A stretch of 64,000 nucleotides of DNA from assembly GCF_004022485.1 (NCBI RefSeq), contig NZ_CP034951.1:1116001-1180000 (forward strand), written 5' to 3'. This document shows positions 16,682-24,303 of the stretch, one piece after another; position 1 is the first letter of the stretch, and each line of letters opens with the position of its first letter. Made by a program: the position numbers and the translations under genes. Below the pieces are notes generated by a model. That model worked only from the letters and a program-made list of their open reading frames with translations, had not been told where the DNA came from and did no database searches. Origin of the DNA: Aequorivita sp. H23M31 (GTDB lineage Bacteria > Bacteroidota > Bacteroidia > Flavobacteriales > Flavobacteriaceae).

Positions 16682-17528
16682 TTGCGTAGATTTCAAATTT
16701 ATTATGTTCAATCGCATCTCGGGTAATATCTGTTTCTAGTTTTCTTATAAGTTCAAGCTTCCTTTTATTGAGAATGATTTGTTTTAAAGTCGGCTTTATA
16801 TAGGGAAGAGGTGCAACATCATTGGGGTAAAGAACATCCTCAATTTTCACCAAATATACTCCTAATGAATCTTGCAATTGGCTGAAATTTGATTTTTTTA
16901 ACACTTCATCTTTTGCCGTTTTTAAAATGGGGAGCGCATCAAGCAAAACCTCCTTTTTTATCCAAACTGAATCATTGAGATTTGAGGAAATAAATTGAAA
17001 GGTGTGGCCATTTAAAGCTTCTTTGTCCTTCTTGTCATAGCGGGTAAACTTCTCTTTTACCGTTTTTAAACCTTCATAGTTTTCAGGCAATTGAACAAAC
17101 CTCATTTTAAGAAGAGAATGGTTGAGTTTAAAGTTGTCAATGTTTTCTTCGTAGTAAGTTTTGTATTCATTTTCGCCAATCGCACTGTCCAGTTGTTGGC
17201 CGACAATTACATTTTTATAAGCGTCTGTAAGCAAATCATTTTTATATTCTTCAACCAATCTATCAAATCTATCCAACTGGTCGCCCGAAAGATTGATTTT
17301 TGCTTGACCTATCAACAATTTTTGTGTTGCCCAACGAGTGATATAATTATTCACTATCAAGGTACTATCTTCGGGAGAAGTATTTTCGGAAACTAACTTT
17401 TGGATATCAGACTCATATAGGTAATCATCATTTACACGAGCGACCACATCTTCTTGGGGTTCTTTTTCGAAATATCCACAGGAAACCAATAGGAATGCAA
17501 GTGCTATATAAGAGCCGATCAATTTCAC
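16674..17528 (-). CDS. SurA/PpiC-related lipoprotein
   Basis: The 284-residue protein starts with a lipoprotein signal (LLVSCGYF, lipobox Cys about residue 17) followed by a SurA N-like helical region (VARVNDDYLYESDI). A clear parvulin active-site domain is not obvious, so it may be a chaperone without isomerase activity. It overlaps the upstream PpiC gene by 4 bp (ATGA) and the downstream SurA-like gene by 8 bp, marking a tight three-gene unit for periplasmic folding. In Bacteroidota such genes are generally annotated as peptidylprolyl isomerase; the enzymatic claim is weak here. Confidence 0.82.
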   Translation of the reverse strand: MKLIGSYIALAFLLVSCGYFEKEPQEDVVARVNDDYLYESDIQKLVSENTSPEDSTLIVNNYITRWATQKLLIGQAKINLSGDQLDRFDRLVEEYKNDLLTDAYKNVIVGQQLDSAIGENEYKTYYEENIDNFKLNHSLLKMRFVQLPENYEGLKTVKEKFTRYDKKDKEALNGHTFQFISSNLNDSVWIKKEVLLDALPILKTAKDEVLKKSNFSQLQDSLGVYLVKIEDVLYPNDVAPLPYIKPTLKQIILNKRKLELIRKLETDITRDAIEHNKFEIYANE

Positions 17529-19480
17529 TTTAGTTGTCTTTTTACCTTTTTAAGTGTTTTATTATTTACCTCCACATCGTACTTAGAACGAAGTTGATCC
17601 ATCCATTGAGTTTCAAGTTCAGTCTGGTAATTGCTGATAACCCGGCCTTTAACCTCATCGAGTTCTTTAATTCCTTCGGGAAGAACTTCCTTAACATTTA
17701 CAACAATGTAGGAATCATTGCTTGGATAAATGGTGGATATTCCTTTTTTGATTTCTAAATTTGCAGGAAGTTCCTGTTCACCCACTTCGAATATTCCTTG
17801 CGTCAGCAATACATTCACACTGCCGTCGGGATTAAGTTCAGCCTTAATTTCTTCAGGAGCCCTACCTTCTTCCAACATTTTTTGAATCCGCTGTGCAGTC
17901 ATTTGCGATGTGGCGGAAAAAATATCGGCATCAACACGTTGTTTCCATCTATAGTTCTGTTTTGTTTTTTCATAAAACTGCTTTAGACCAAGAGAATCAT
18001 TTTTAGCGGCGTTCCAAATATTTTTTTCCATTACGTCAAAGATTAGCAACCCATCTCGATATTCTCCCAATACCGCAGCGTATTGAGGATTTTCAACTTC
18101 TAGCCGATCTCTATAGTAATCTTTTAATTTCTCCGTTTCAAATTCATCATAAAAGCTTGCCAACAACGACTCCTTGTCAGCAAACGGCATTGTGGAACGT
18201 TGTCTATCGGCAACATAGCTTGCAAAATCAGAAAACTTTACTGTCCTATCTCCAATGGTAAATAAGGTTTTATCCTGTGCAGTGGGGATTGGTTTCATAT
18301 CCCAATTTCTAGTAAGTACACTGTCTGACACATAGGTGTCAAAAAATGGAAGGTAATCTGTTCCTTTTTTATAGTTGTATTTTTCCTTTATTTTTTTATT
18401 AACCGCATTGACCACTACTTTAGCGCGATCTCCTTGTTTTACACGTTTTTCAAGTTCGGCCTTCTGTTCTTCGAAGGTAGTCTCGGGCACTCTTTCGTCC
18501 AAACGGATAATGTGCCAGCCAAACTCAGTTTTGACAGGTTTACTAATATCACCTATGTTTTTTAACTTATAAGCGGCATCCTCAAATTCGGGCGCTCTCA
18601 GCTCGCCTTTTGTAAAAGGTTTCAATTTTCCACCGTTCACGGCTGAATTCTTATCATCGGAAAATTCCTTGGCAAGGCTTTCAAAAGATTGTCCCTGTTT
18701 AAGCATGGTAGCTATTTCGTTAATTCGCTCTTCAGGGTCAAATGTATGCGCACCTTTCTTATCGGAAATCATAATATGGGAGACAACAATCTTCGGAAGA
18801 CGAGCTCTACGGTCATTGACTTTTATAATATGATAACCAAAATTGGTTCGTACAATTTCAGAAATCCCACCAACCTTGGTGTTGTAAGCTGCTGTTTCAA
18901 AAGGATAAACCATACTAAATACGGAAAAATATCCAAGATTACCACCAGATTTATCTGCATTTGGCTCTTGTGAGTTTTCCTTAGCCAACTTTTCAAAATC
19001 CTCACCTTTTAAGGCTCTCTCTCGAAGAGATTTGATTTTGTTATAGGCAGCGAGGGTGTCTTGAGGCTTAGCTTCAAACCCTACCTCAATCAAAATATGC
19101 GAGGCGTTTATTTCTTCCTTACTTCGATCGTAAGCTTCCTTTGCCAGATCTTCCGTGAGTTTTTCCTCAAACAGGTAAGACCGGGAAAGTTGATCGCGGT
19201 ACTTTCTAAGTTCAACTTGGTAAGGTTCTTTCTTATCGAGCCCTTGTGCTTTGGCTTCAGCTATTTTCAATTTGTAATCTATAAAAAGCTGCATATAACC
19301 ATCGACATCTTTTTGCGATTCGTCCTGGACGAGATCAAGATTTTTCTTGTAAACCCTTTCAAATTCATCTGCATAAACTGGATTCCCGTCTATGGTTAAT
19401 AATACATCTTTTTTCTTTTGTGAAATAACTGAGGTGGTTCCCATTAACACCACTAACAATAGGGTAAGAATATTTTTCAT
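17525..19480 (-). CDS. Periplasmic peptidylprolyl isomerase with tandem PpiC domains
   Basis: The 651-residue protein has a signal peptide (about 1-20, ending VISQ), an N-terminal SurA-like helical segment (DGNPVYADEFERVYKKN) and two parvulin domains at about 120-225 and 230-335, each with the GG.LG/GGKL and FGWHI or FGYHI patterns. The C-terminal 300 residues are another PpiD/SurA-like part (EVGEQELP). It is the first gene of the unit ppiC-lipoprotein-surA-moxR. A -7 box lies at 19556-19549. The expected role is folding of exported and outer-membrane proteins. Confidence 0.92.
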   Translation of the reverse strand: MKNILTLLLVVLMGTTSVISQKKKDVLLTIDGNPVYADEFERVYKKNLDLVQDESQKDVDGYMQLFIDYKLKIAEAKAQGLDKKEPYQVELRKYRDQLSRSYLFEEKLTEDLAKEAYDRSKEEINASHILIEVGFEAKPQDTLAAYNKIKSLRERALKGEDFEKLAKENSQEPNADKSGGNLGYFSVFSMVYPFETAAYNTKVGGISEIVRTNFGYHIIKVNDRRARLPKIVVSHIMISDKKGAHTFDPEERINEIATMLKQGQSFESLAKEFSDDKNSAVNGGKLKPFTKGELRAPEFEDAAYKLKNIGDISKPVKTEFGWHIIRLDERVPETTFEEQKAELEKRVKQGDRAKVVVNAVNKKIKEKYNYKKGTDYLPFFDTYVSDSVLTRNWDMKPIPTAQDKTLFTIGDRTVKFSDFASYVADRQRSTMPFADKESLLASFYDEFETEKLKDYYRDRLEVENPQYAAVLGEYRDGLLIFDVMEKNIWNAAKNDSLGLKQFYEKTKQNYRWKQRVDADIFSATSQMTAQRIQKMLEEGRAPEEIKAELNPDGSVNVLLTQGIFEVGEQELPANLEIKKGISTIYPSNDSYIVVNVKEVLPEGIKELDEVKGRVISNYQTELETQWMDQLRSKYDVEVNNKTLKKVKRQLK

Positions 19481-19548
19481 GGTTATTGAAAAAATTTATT
19501 TAAAAAGATTCCATAAGTGGCCTTAAAAGCTTTTGGCGCACAAAGTTG

Positions 19549-19556
19549 CAAAAATA
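19549..19556 (-). promoter_or_regulatory. Predicted -7 box for the PpiC-SurA-MoxR operon
   Basis: TATTTTTGCA on the minus strand matches the extended TAnnTTTGCA form; it is 68 bp before the start codon. Confidence 0.5.
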
Positions 19557-19716
19557 GCAAAACCTATGTAACACGAGTGCGAAAAACTAACGAATTTCCA
19601 ACAATAATAGTGTATACATCTTTTATAAATATTCCTAAAAACGTAACTTGCGAAGCATTTGTAACCATTCAGCTAAACATCATTTTTAGGAATAGATGTG
19701 CGCAAATTATTATCAC

Positions 19717-19959
19717 ATGACCAATAGGATAAAATTTATATGGGATTTTCATGGGCCCAATGGAAAACCCACTGCAGAACACCACATAAAACATTTAGGG
19801 GAATTTGTGGAAGCCAAAAATCTCCAAAACACGATTCTAGGAGTGGAACAAATTACTCCAAATCATCATATCGCCTTTCTTGTAGTAGATAAAGAATTGA
19901 TGGATAGCCTGAGAGCTATTCTAAAACCCAACAGGGGGCAGTATTACGAAGAGGAATAA
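19717..19959 (+). CDS. Small conserved hypothetical protein
   Basis: The start is placed at 19717 (MTNRIKFIWDFHG) rather than the upstream ATG at 19696, since similar flavobacterial proteins begin this way. The 80-residue protein has an acidic C-terminus (QYYEEE) and the motif AEHHIKHLGEF; it has no signal peptide, membrane segment or recognised domain. The alternating hydrophobic pattern (HHIAFLVVDKELMDSLRAIL) suggests a small alpha/beta fold. Function unknown. It is transcribed away from the PpiC operon and is probably monocistronic. Confidence 0.75.
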   Translation: MTNRIKFIWDFHGPNGKPTAEHHIKHLGEFVEAKNLQNTILGVEQITPNHHIAFLVVDKELMDSLRAILKPNRGQYYEEE

Positions 19960-20106
19960 AAATTGATGGCAAATTTTCAGCTGAAATCTCTTTTTCAAAA
20001 GCAATTTATCGACCGGAATTACTTTTAAATACCTTTTGAAAAAGAAGAACTCAGTTTTATGGAAGGACAATCGCCGTTACCACTTCATCATTTTCAATAT
20101 TTAAAG

Positions 20107-20114
20107 TACATTTG
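20107..20114 (+). promoter_or_regulatory. Predicted -7 box for the Skp-like gene
   Basis: TACATTTGCG matches TAnnTTTG with a GC extension and gives a leader of about 20-25 nt before the ATG at 20142. Confidence 0.5.
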
Positions 20115-20141
20115 CGGACTTAATTTTTTAAACCGATTATT

Positions 20142-20657
20142 ATGAATTTTTTGAAGATTGCCGTTTTATTTATTGGTATATCCACATTTGCTCAGGGAAA
20201 AGTGGGCGTAATCGATATAGATTATATACTTGCCAATATGCCCGAAATGACGAATGCCCAAGAACAATTATCTACCTATGGAGCCCAATTGGATTCGGAC
20301 TTAAATAAAAAGATTGATGAATACAAAACTCTGGCCGACGCGTACCAAGCGGGAGAAGCGGAATTCACCATTGCCCAAAAGAAAGACAAAAAAACCGATT
20401 TGATAAATCTAGAAAACGACATCCAGAAATTCCAACAAAATGGAAAGGCATTAATGGAAATCAAACAACAAGAGGTGCTACAACCTCTATATAAAAAGAT
20501 TGGTGATGCGCTGGAGAAAGTTGCCAAAGCGCAGGCATATACCCAAGTCGTGCAAACAAATGCGGATATAGTTTATTTAGATCCCAATTATGATCTTACG
20601 GATTCTATTATAAAAGAAATGGGAATAACAATAAAACCAGTAGAGGAGGAAAAATAA
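20142..20657 (+). CDS. OmpH/Skp family periplasmic chaperone
   Basis: The 171-residue protein has a signal peptide (about 1-18, ending TFAQG) followed by the Skp-type motif KVGVIDIDYILANMPE and a long charged coiled-coil (about 40-125). Skp trimers hold unfolded outer-membrane proteins in a cavity made by such helices. The second strand motif (ADIVYLDPNYDLTDSII) closes the trimer base as in the family. It lies beyond the divergent PpiC/SurA operon, so envelope-folding genes are grouped here. It is followed by a strong terminator at 20683-20716, so probably monocistronic. Confidence 0.9.
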   Translation: MNFLKIAVLFIGISTFAQGKVGVIDIDYILANMPEMTNAQEQLSTYGAQLDSDLNKKIDEYKTLADAYQAGEAEFTIAQKKDKKTDLINLENDIQKFQQNGKALMEIKQQEVLQPLYKKIGDALEKVAKAQAYTQVVQTNADIVYLDPNYDLTDSIIKEMGITIKPVEEEK

Positions 20658-20682
20658 TCTATCCTTTGAAGACTTTAAGAAG

Positions 20683-20716
20683 AACGTGAGGTATTTTAAA
20701 TCTCACGTTTTTTTGT
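20683..20716 (+). terminator. Rho-independent terminator after the Skp-like gene
   Basis: AACGTGAG and CTCACGTT form an 8-bp stem with an 11-base loop, followed by a run of T. Confidence 0.8.
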
Positions 20717-20837
20717 TATTAAAATCCAGTTCACGGTCCTTTTCCCGATTCATCCTCCAGAAACTACAATTGAGTAAAAGATTAAAGTACAAATCATTCT
20801 TTTTTCTGAAGTTTGAATCATAAAACATATCAGATCC

Positions 20838-21497
20838 ATGGAACAGACAATAAAAATTTTGATTTATATCCACGCAGCTTTTGGTGGAATTGCCTTACTG
20901 GCAGGTCTCATTTCAATGTTTGCCAGAAAAGGAAATACTATTCACAAAAAGTTTGGTTTAATGTTTTTCTACTCCATGATAATTTCCGGAGCTGTCGCTA
21001 TGTTCGTTGCGGTTTTACCTAATCATGAAAGTCCGTTCTTATTTTCAGTTGGAATTTTTAGCTTATATTTCGTGCTGACTGGTAAGAGAGCTCTAAATTT
21101 TAGAAGAAAGAATCCTGATTTACGGATTGACAGTTTGATATCGATAGGAATGATTATAACAGGCGTCTTAATGATTTTATTACCGATTATACTAACAAGC
21201 AGTATCAATATAGTTCTTGTGGTCTTTGCAGTTGTTGGAATACTGTTATCTGTAAAGGATTTACAATTATTTAAAGATCCACAGCGGTTAAGAAAAGCTT
21301 GGTTAAAATTACATTTAGGAAAAATGATAGGTGGATATATTTCTGCATCGACAGCCTTTGTGGTTGTCAATCAATATTTCCCAAGCATTTATGGGTGGTT
21401 TGTTCCTGGGATTATTGGTGGAGTTGTGATAGTTTATTGGATAAGGAAAGTGAATGGGAAAAATGTAATAATTGCTAAATCGAAAGTTACATTATAA
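20838..21497 (+). CDS. Multi-pass membrane protein, DUF2306-like
   Basis: The 219-residue protein has six to seven hydrophobic segments starting at MEQTIKILIYIHAAFGGIAL. The pattern of a His in the first helix (YIHAAFGG), IHKKFGLMFFYSM after it, and a basic C-terminal tail resembles the DUF2306 family of predicted membrane proteins, though this is recalled rather than checked. No catalytic motif is evident. It follows the Skp terminator, has no close partner, and its function is unknown. Confidence 0.72.
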   Translation: MEQTIKILIYIHAAFGGIALLAGLISMFARKGNTIHKKFGLMFFYSMIISGAVAMFVAVLPNHESPFLFSVGIFSLYFVLTGKRALNFRRKNPDLRIDSLISIGMIITGVLMILLPIILTSSINIVLVVFAVVGILLSVKDLQLFKDPQRLRKAWLKLHLGKMIGGYISASTAFVVVNQYFPSIYGWFVPGIIGGVVIVYWIRKVNGKNVIIAKSKVTL

Positions 21498-21598
21498 GAG
21501 AACGCAGAACCACATTGCCCACAGATGCTTTAGAATAAGGGGAAGAACCAAAATTTTAAACTGTCAAAAGATAAAAATTAAACTAAAAAGTAAATACT

Positions 21599-22117
21599 AT
21601 GAGAATAATTACGCTGCTGCTTTTGCTTGTTTCCATAAATCTTTTGGGACAAAACGAGATTGAAAATCTGAAGATTAATTGGCCAGAAAAGTATGAGTGG
21701 AAAATTGGCTCAAATCAAGAAACCGAACAAATGCATTTTATCGAATTAGTTCCTGGAAATGAAAGTATCGACAAATGGTCAGTCATTGGCACGATGATGT
21801 CCATTAAGGGAGCAACCAATGTGCCAATGGATGTTGCGGCCAATTTAATGTATGAACAGGCCAAAGCCAATGCTCCAAAAGCCAAATTGAATATCATTGA
21901 AAAAAACGAAACCGGTGAAAACCACTGGATTCTTTTTACAATTGAAGCTCCAAAATTCAAAAATGATAAAAATCCAGAATCACAGCTATATTATATTATT
22001 CAAGGTAAATCTTCACTTTATTCAAATTTTGTAGCGATTAAAGAAAAAAAACTAAGCAAAGATTTTATAGACGAATGGAGCAAAGTATTTAAGGCAAGTG
22101 AATTGGTTTATCAATAA
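21599..22117 (+). CDS. Secreted hypothetical protein
   Basis: The 172-residue protein has a signal peptide (about 1-17, ending LLGQN). The mature part is soluble, mixed alpha/beta, with no recognised domain. The segment around SVIGTMMSIKGATNVPMDV and the end (FIDEWSKVFKASELVYQ) might help recognise relatives. It lies 101 bp after the DUF2306-like gene on the same strand and may share its transcript. A bidirectional terminator at 22227-22256 follows. Function unknown. Confidence 0.78.
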   Translation: MRIITLLLLLVSINLLGQNEIENLKINWPEKYEWKIGSNQETEQMHFIELVPGNESIDKWSVIGTMMSIKGATNVPMDVAANLMYEQAKANAPKAKLNIIEKNETGENHWILFTIEAPKFKNDKNPESQLYYIIQGKSSLYSNFVAIKEKKLSKDFIDEWSKVFKASELVYQ

Positions 22118-22226
22118 AAGATTGATTGGAAGGAACTGGAGAGAATATTAGTCCCTAGATTCAGAATTAAGTGGAATTTAAGGAATTCCATTTCTTAATT
22201 TCACAAAATGAAAATTTAATTGGTCA

Positions 22227-22256
22227 ATAAAAAAGTGGAGCGAGTCCACTTTTTTT
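22227..22256. terminator. Bidirectional terminator between the secreted protein gene and guaB
   Basis: AAAAGTGGA and TCCACTTTT form a stem with a 5-base loop (GCGAG), with T runs on one side and A runs on the other. The genes on both sides converge on it. Confidence 0.75.
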
Positions 22257-22330
22257 ATTCTATTTTTTCCAGAAATATATAATTCCAGTCTATTAATATC
22301 CTAACGGCCTGACACGAATAGATTTCAAAC

Positions 22331-23803
22331 CTATCTACTGTAATTTGGCGCTTCTTTGGTTATAGTAACATCGTGCGGATGGCTTTCAGCGATTCCAGAG
22401 GAAGTGATTTTTATAAACTTCCCGTTCTCCTTTAAACTCTCAATATCTTTTGCGCCACAATAACCCATCCCCGCTCTTAAGCCTCCAATGAATTGGGTCA
22501 TACTTTCCAATAAGTCACCTTTATAAGGTACACGCCCAACAATTCCTTCAGGAACGAGTTTCTTTATATCATCTTCTACGTCTTGGAAATAACGGTCTTT
22601 ACTTCCTTGTCTCATAGCTTCAACTGAACCCATTCCTCTATAGGATTTGTATTTTCTTCCTTCGTAAATAATGGTTTCTCCTGGAGATTCCTTAGTACCA
22701 GCCAATAAAGAACCAAGCATGACGCAGTCTGCACCGGCTGCAAGCGCTTTTGGAATATCACCCGTATAACGTATTCCCCCATCGGCGATTACGGGAACGC
22801 CACTGCCTTTAATGGCGGCTGCAACCTCCAATACCGCAGAAAACTGTGGAAAACCAACTCCTGCAACTACTCTCGTGGTACAAATTGAACCGGGTCCGAT
22901 TCCTACTTTTACGGCATCTGCACCGGCATCGACCAAATATTGTGCAGCTTCAGGAGTAGCGATATTTCCAACCACAACGTCTAAGAATGGGAATTTTTCT
23001 TTCACCTGTTTTAAAACCTCCACTACTCCTCTCGTATGTCCATGAGCGGTATCAATAATGACCGCATCTACTTGGGCATTTACCAAAGCTTCCGCTCGTT
23101 CCAACACGTCAGGAGTAACACCCAGAGCAGCAGCTACACGAAGACGACCGAACTGATCTTTATTTGCATTCGGTTTTTGGGTAAGTTTTGTAATATCCCT
23201 AAATGTGATAAGTCCGAGAAGGGTTCCATCCTCTGATACTACAGGTAATTTTTCTATTTTATGTTGTTGAAGGATGATCTCCGCCTCTTGCAGGGAAGTT
23301 CCCTGTGCCACGGTGACCAAATTTTCGGAAGTCATAACCTCGCTAAGTTGGTGGTTCAAATCTCTTTCAAAGCGAAGATCGCGGTTCGTTACAATTCCTA
23401 TTAGTTTGCCAGCATCATCGATTATTGGAATTCCACCAATACTATATTCCCGCATTGTTTTTTGCGCATCGCCAACGGTATTGTGTTTATGAAGCGTAAC
23501 CGGATCGATAATCATACCACTTTCTGCACGTTTTACTTTGCGGACTTCAGCAGCCTGCTGTTCAATGGTCATATTTTTATGAAGCACTCCAATTCCTCCC
23601 TCACGAGCTATGGCAATAGCCATGGCACTTTCCGTAACGGTGTCCATTGCTGCGGAAACAATAGGCACGTTAAGGGTTATATTTCTTGAAAATCGGGTAG
23701 CGATAGAAACTTCGCGGGGCAATACTTCGGAATAGGCGGGTACCAGAAGTACATCGTCGTAAGTTAAGCCTTCTCCTAAAATTTTGTTTGAATGTTCGAT
23801 CAT
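22331..23803 (-). CDS. guaB: IMP dehydrogenase
   Basis: The 490-residue enzyme converts IMP to XMP with NAD, the first committed step of GMP synthesis. The catalytic loop GPGSICTTR holds the active-site Cys308. Two CBS domains are inserted at about residues 96-205 ([32 protein letters not shown]), which bind adenine and guanine nucleotides as regulators in the family. The Arg-Tyr flap is near [12 protein letters not shown] promoter box lies at 23885-23878, 75 bp upstream. Flanking genes are unrelated, so it is probably monocistronic. Confidence 0.98.
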   Translation of the reverse strand: MIEHSNKILGEGLTYDDVLLVPAYSEVLPREVSIATRFSRNITLNVPIVSAAMDTVTESAMAIAIAREGGIGVLHKNMTIEQQAAEVRKVKRAESGMIIDPVTLHKHNTVGDAQKTMREYSIGGIPIIDDAGKLIGIVTNRDLRFERDLNHQLSEVMTSENLVTVAQGTSLQEAEIILQQHKIEKLPVVSEDGTLLGLITFRDITKLTQKPNANKDQFGRLRVAAALGVTPDVLERAEALVNAQVDAVIIDTAHGHTRGVVEVLKQVKEKFPFLDVVVGNIATPEAAQYLVDAGADAVKVGIGPGSICTTRVVAGVGFPQFSAVLEVAAAIKGSGVPVIADGGIRYTGDIPKALAAGADCVMLGSLLAGTKESPGETIIYEGRKYKSYRGMGSVEAMRQGSKDRYFQDVEDDIKKLVPEGIVGRVPYKGDLLESMTQFIGGLRAGMGYCGAKDIESLKENGKFIKITSSGIAESHPHDVTITKEAPNYSR

Positions 23804-23877
23804 GGCAATTAAGTTAACTTCCGAGGCACAACGGTGGAGATGATAGAGTCGGAATGTTGTTATGGATTAATTGCGTG

Positions 23878-23885
23878 CAAATGTA
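23878..23885 (-). promoter_or_regulatory. Predicted -7 box for guaB
   Basis: TACATTTGCAC on the minus strand matches the extended form and leaves a leader of about 65-70 nt before the guaB start. Confidence 0.5.
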
Positions 23886-23893
23886 CAGGAATT

Positions 23894-23941
23894 AATTCTG
23901 AATTATGAATTATGAATTCAGAATTATGATTTCTGAATCAG
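23894..23941 (+). repeat. Heptamer array (AATTATG units)
   Basis: Seven units in a row: AATTCTG, AATTATG, AATTATG, AATTCAG, AATTATG, ATTTCTG, AATCAG. The array lies just upstream of the guaB -7 box, in the -33 region and beyond. The 23804-24303 gap otherwise holds the 133-bp element and a small GC-rich palindrome (24246-24262), with no gene. Confidence 0.75.
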
Positions 23942-23960
23942 TATTTTAGGATTAGAAATC

Positions 23961-24093
23961 ATGAAGCTGTCTCAAAAGGGATTTATACCATCTGTTAGTG
24001 CGCAGTCAAGAACTTTTACGTCGGATAATCAAAAAGGTCTCGACTGCGCTCGACCTGATATCCTAATAAAATCAGGTTTTAAGACGGCTTCCT
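23961..24093 (+). mobile_element. MITE-like 133-bp element, copy 2
   Basis: The ends ATGAAGCTGTCTCAAAA (23961-23977) and TTTTAAGACGGCTTCCT (24077-24093) are imperfect terminal inverted repeats. The inner part holds GCGCAGTCAAGA facing TCTCGACTGCGC. It is the same length and orientation as copy 1 at 11258-11390, with clear sequence similarity at both ends and at the inner palindrome. Confidence 0.7.
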
Positions 24094-24245
24094 TAATCAT
24101 ATTTTCATTTTTTAGCGGAAATAAATATTGGGAAAGAAATAGAAGTACATTCAAAGTACAAGTTTTCGATGGCAGACTCCATATGGTATAAGTTGTTCAG
24201 AATTAGTCAATATTATTAACAGATCTGAATTCATAATTCCTGCCG

Positions 24246-24262
24246 CCTGCCAGACGGGCAGG
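24246..24262. repeat. Small GC-rich palindrome
   Basis: CCTGCC and GGCAGG enclose AGACG. The GC content stands out from the AT-rich flanks; similar CCTGCC/GGCAGG words occur commonly between genes in this phylum. Confidence 0.45.
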
Positions 24263-24303
24263 TTCTGAATGTAACTGCTGGAAGGGCCGGTCTTGAATTA
24301 AAA

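Noticed and set aside
19517-19720. 67-codon frame overlapping the PpiC promoter region
   Set aside because: It covers a good -7 box on the other strand and overlaps the better-supported gene at 19717; no protein features.
24246-24262. GC-rich palindrome as terminator of the TonB receptor gene
   Set aside because: It lacks a T run on the minus strand and lies 42 bp past the stop; common intergenic word in this phylum.
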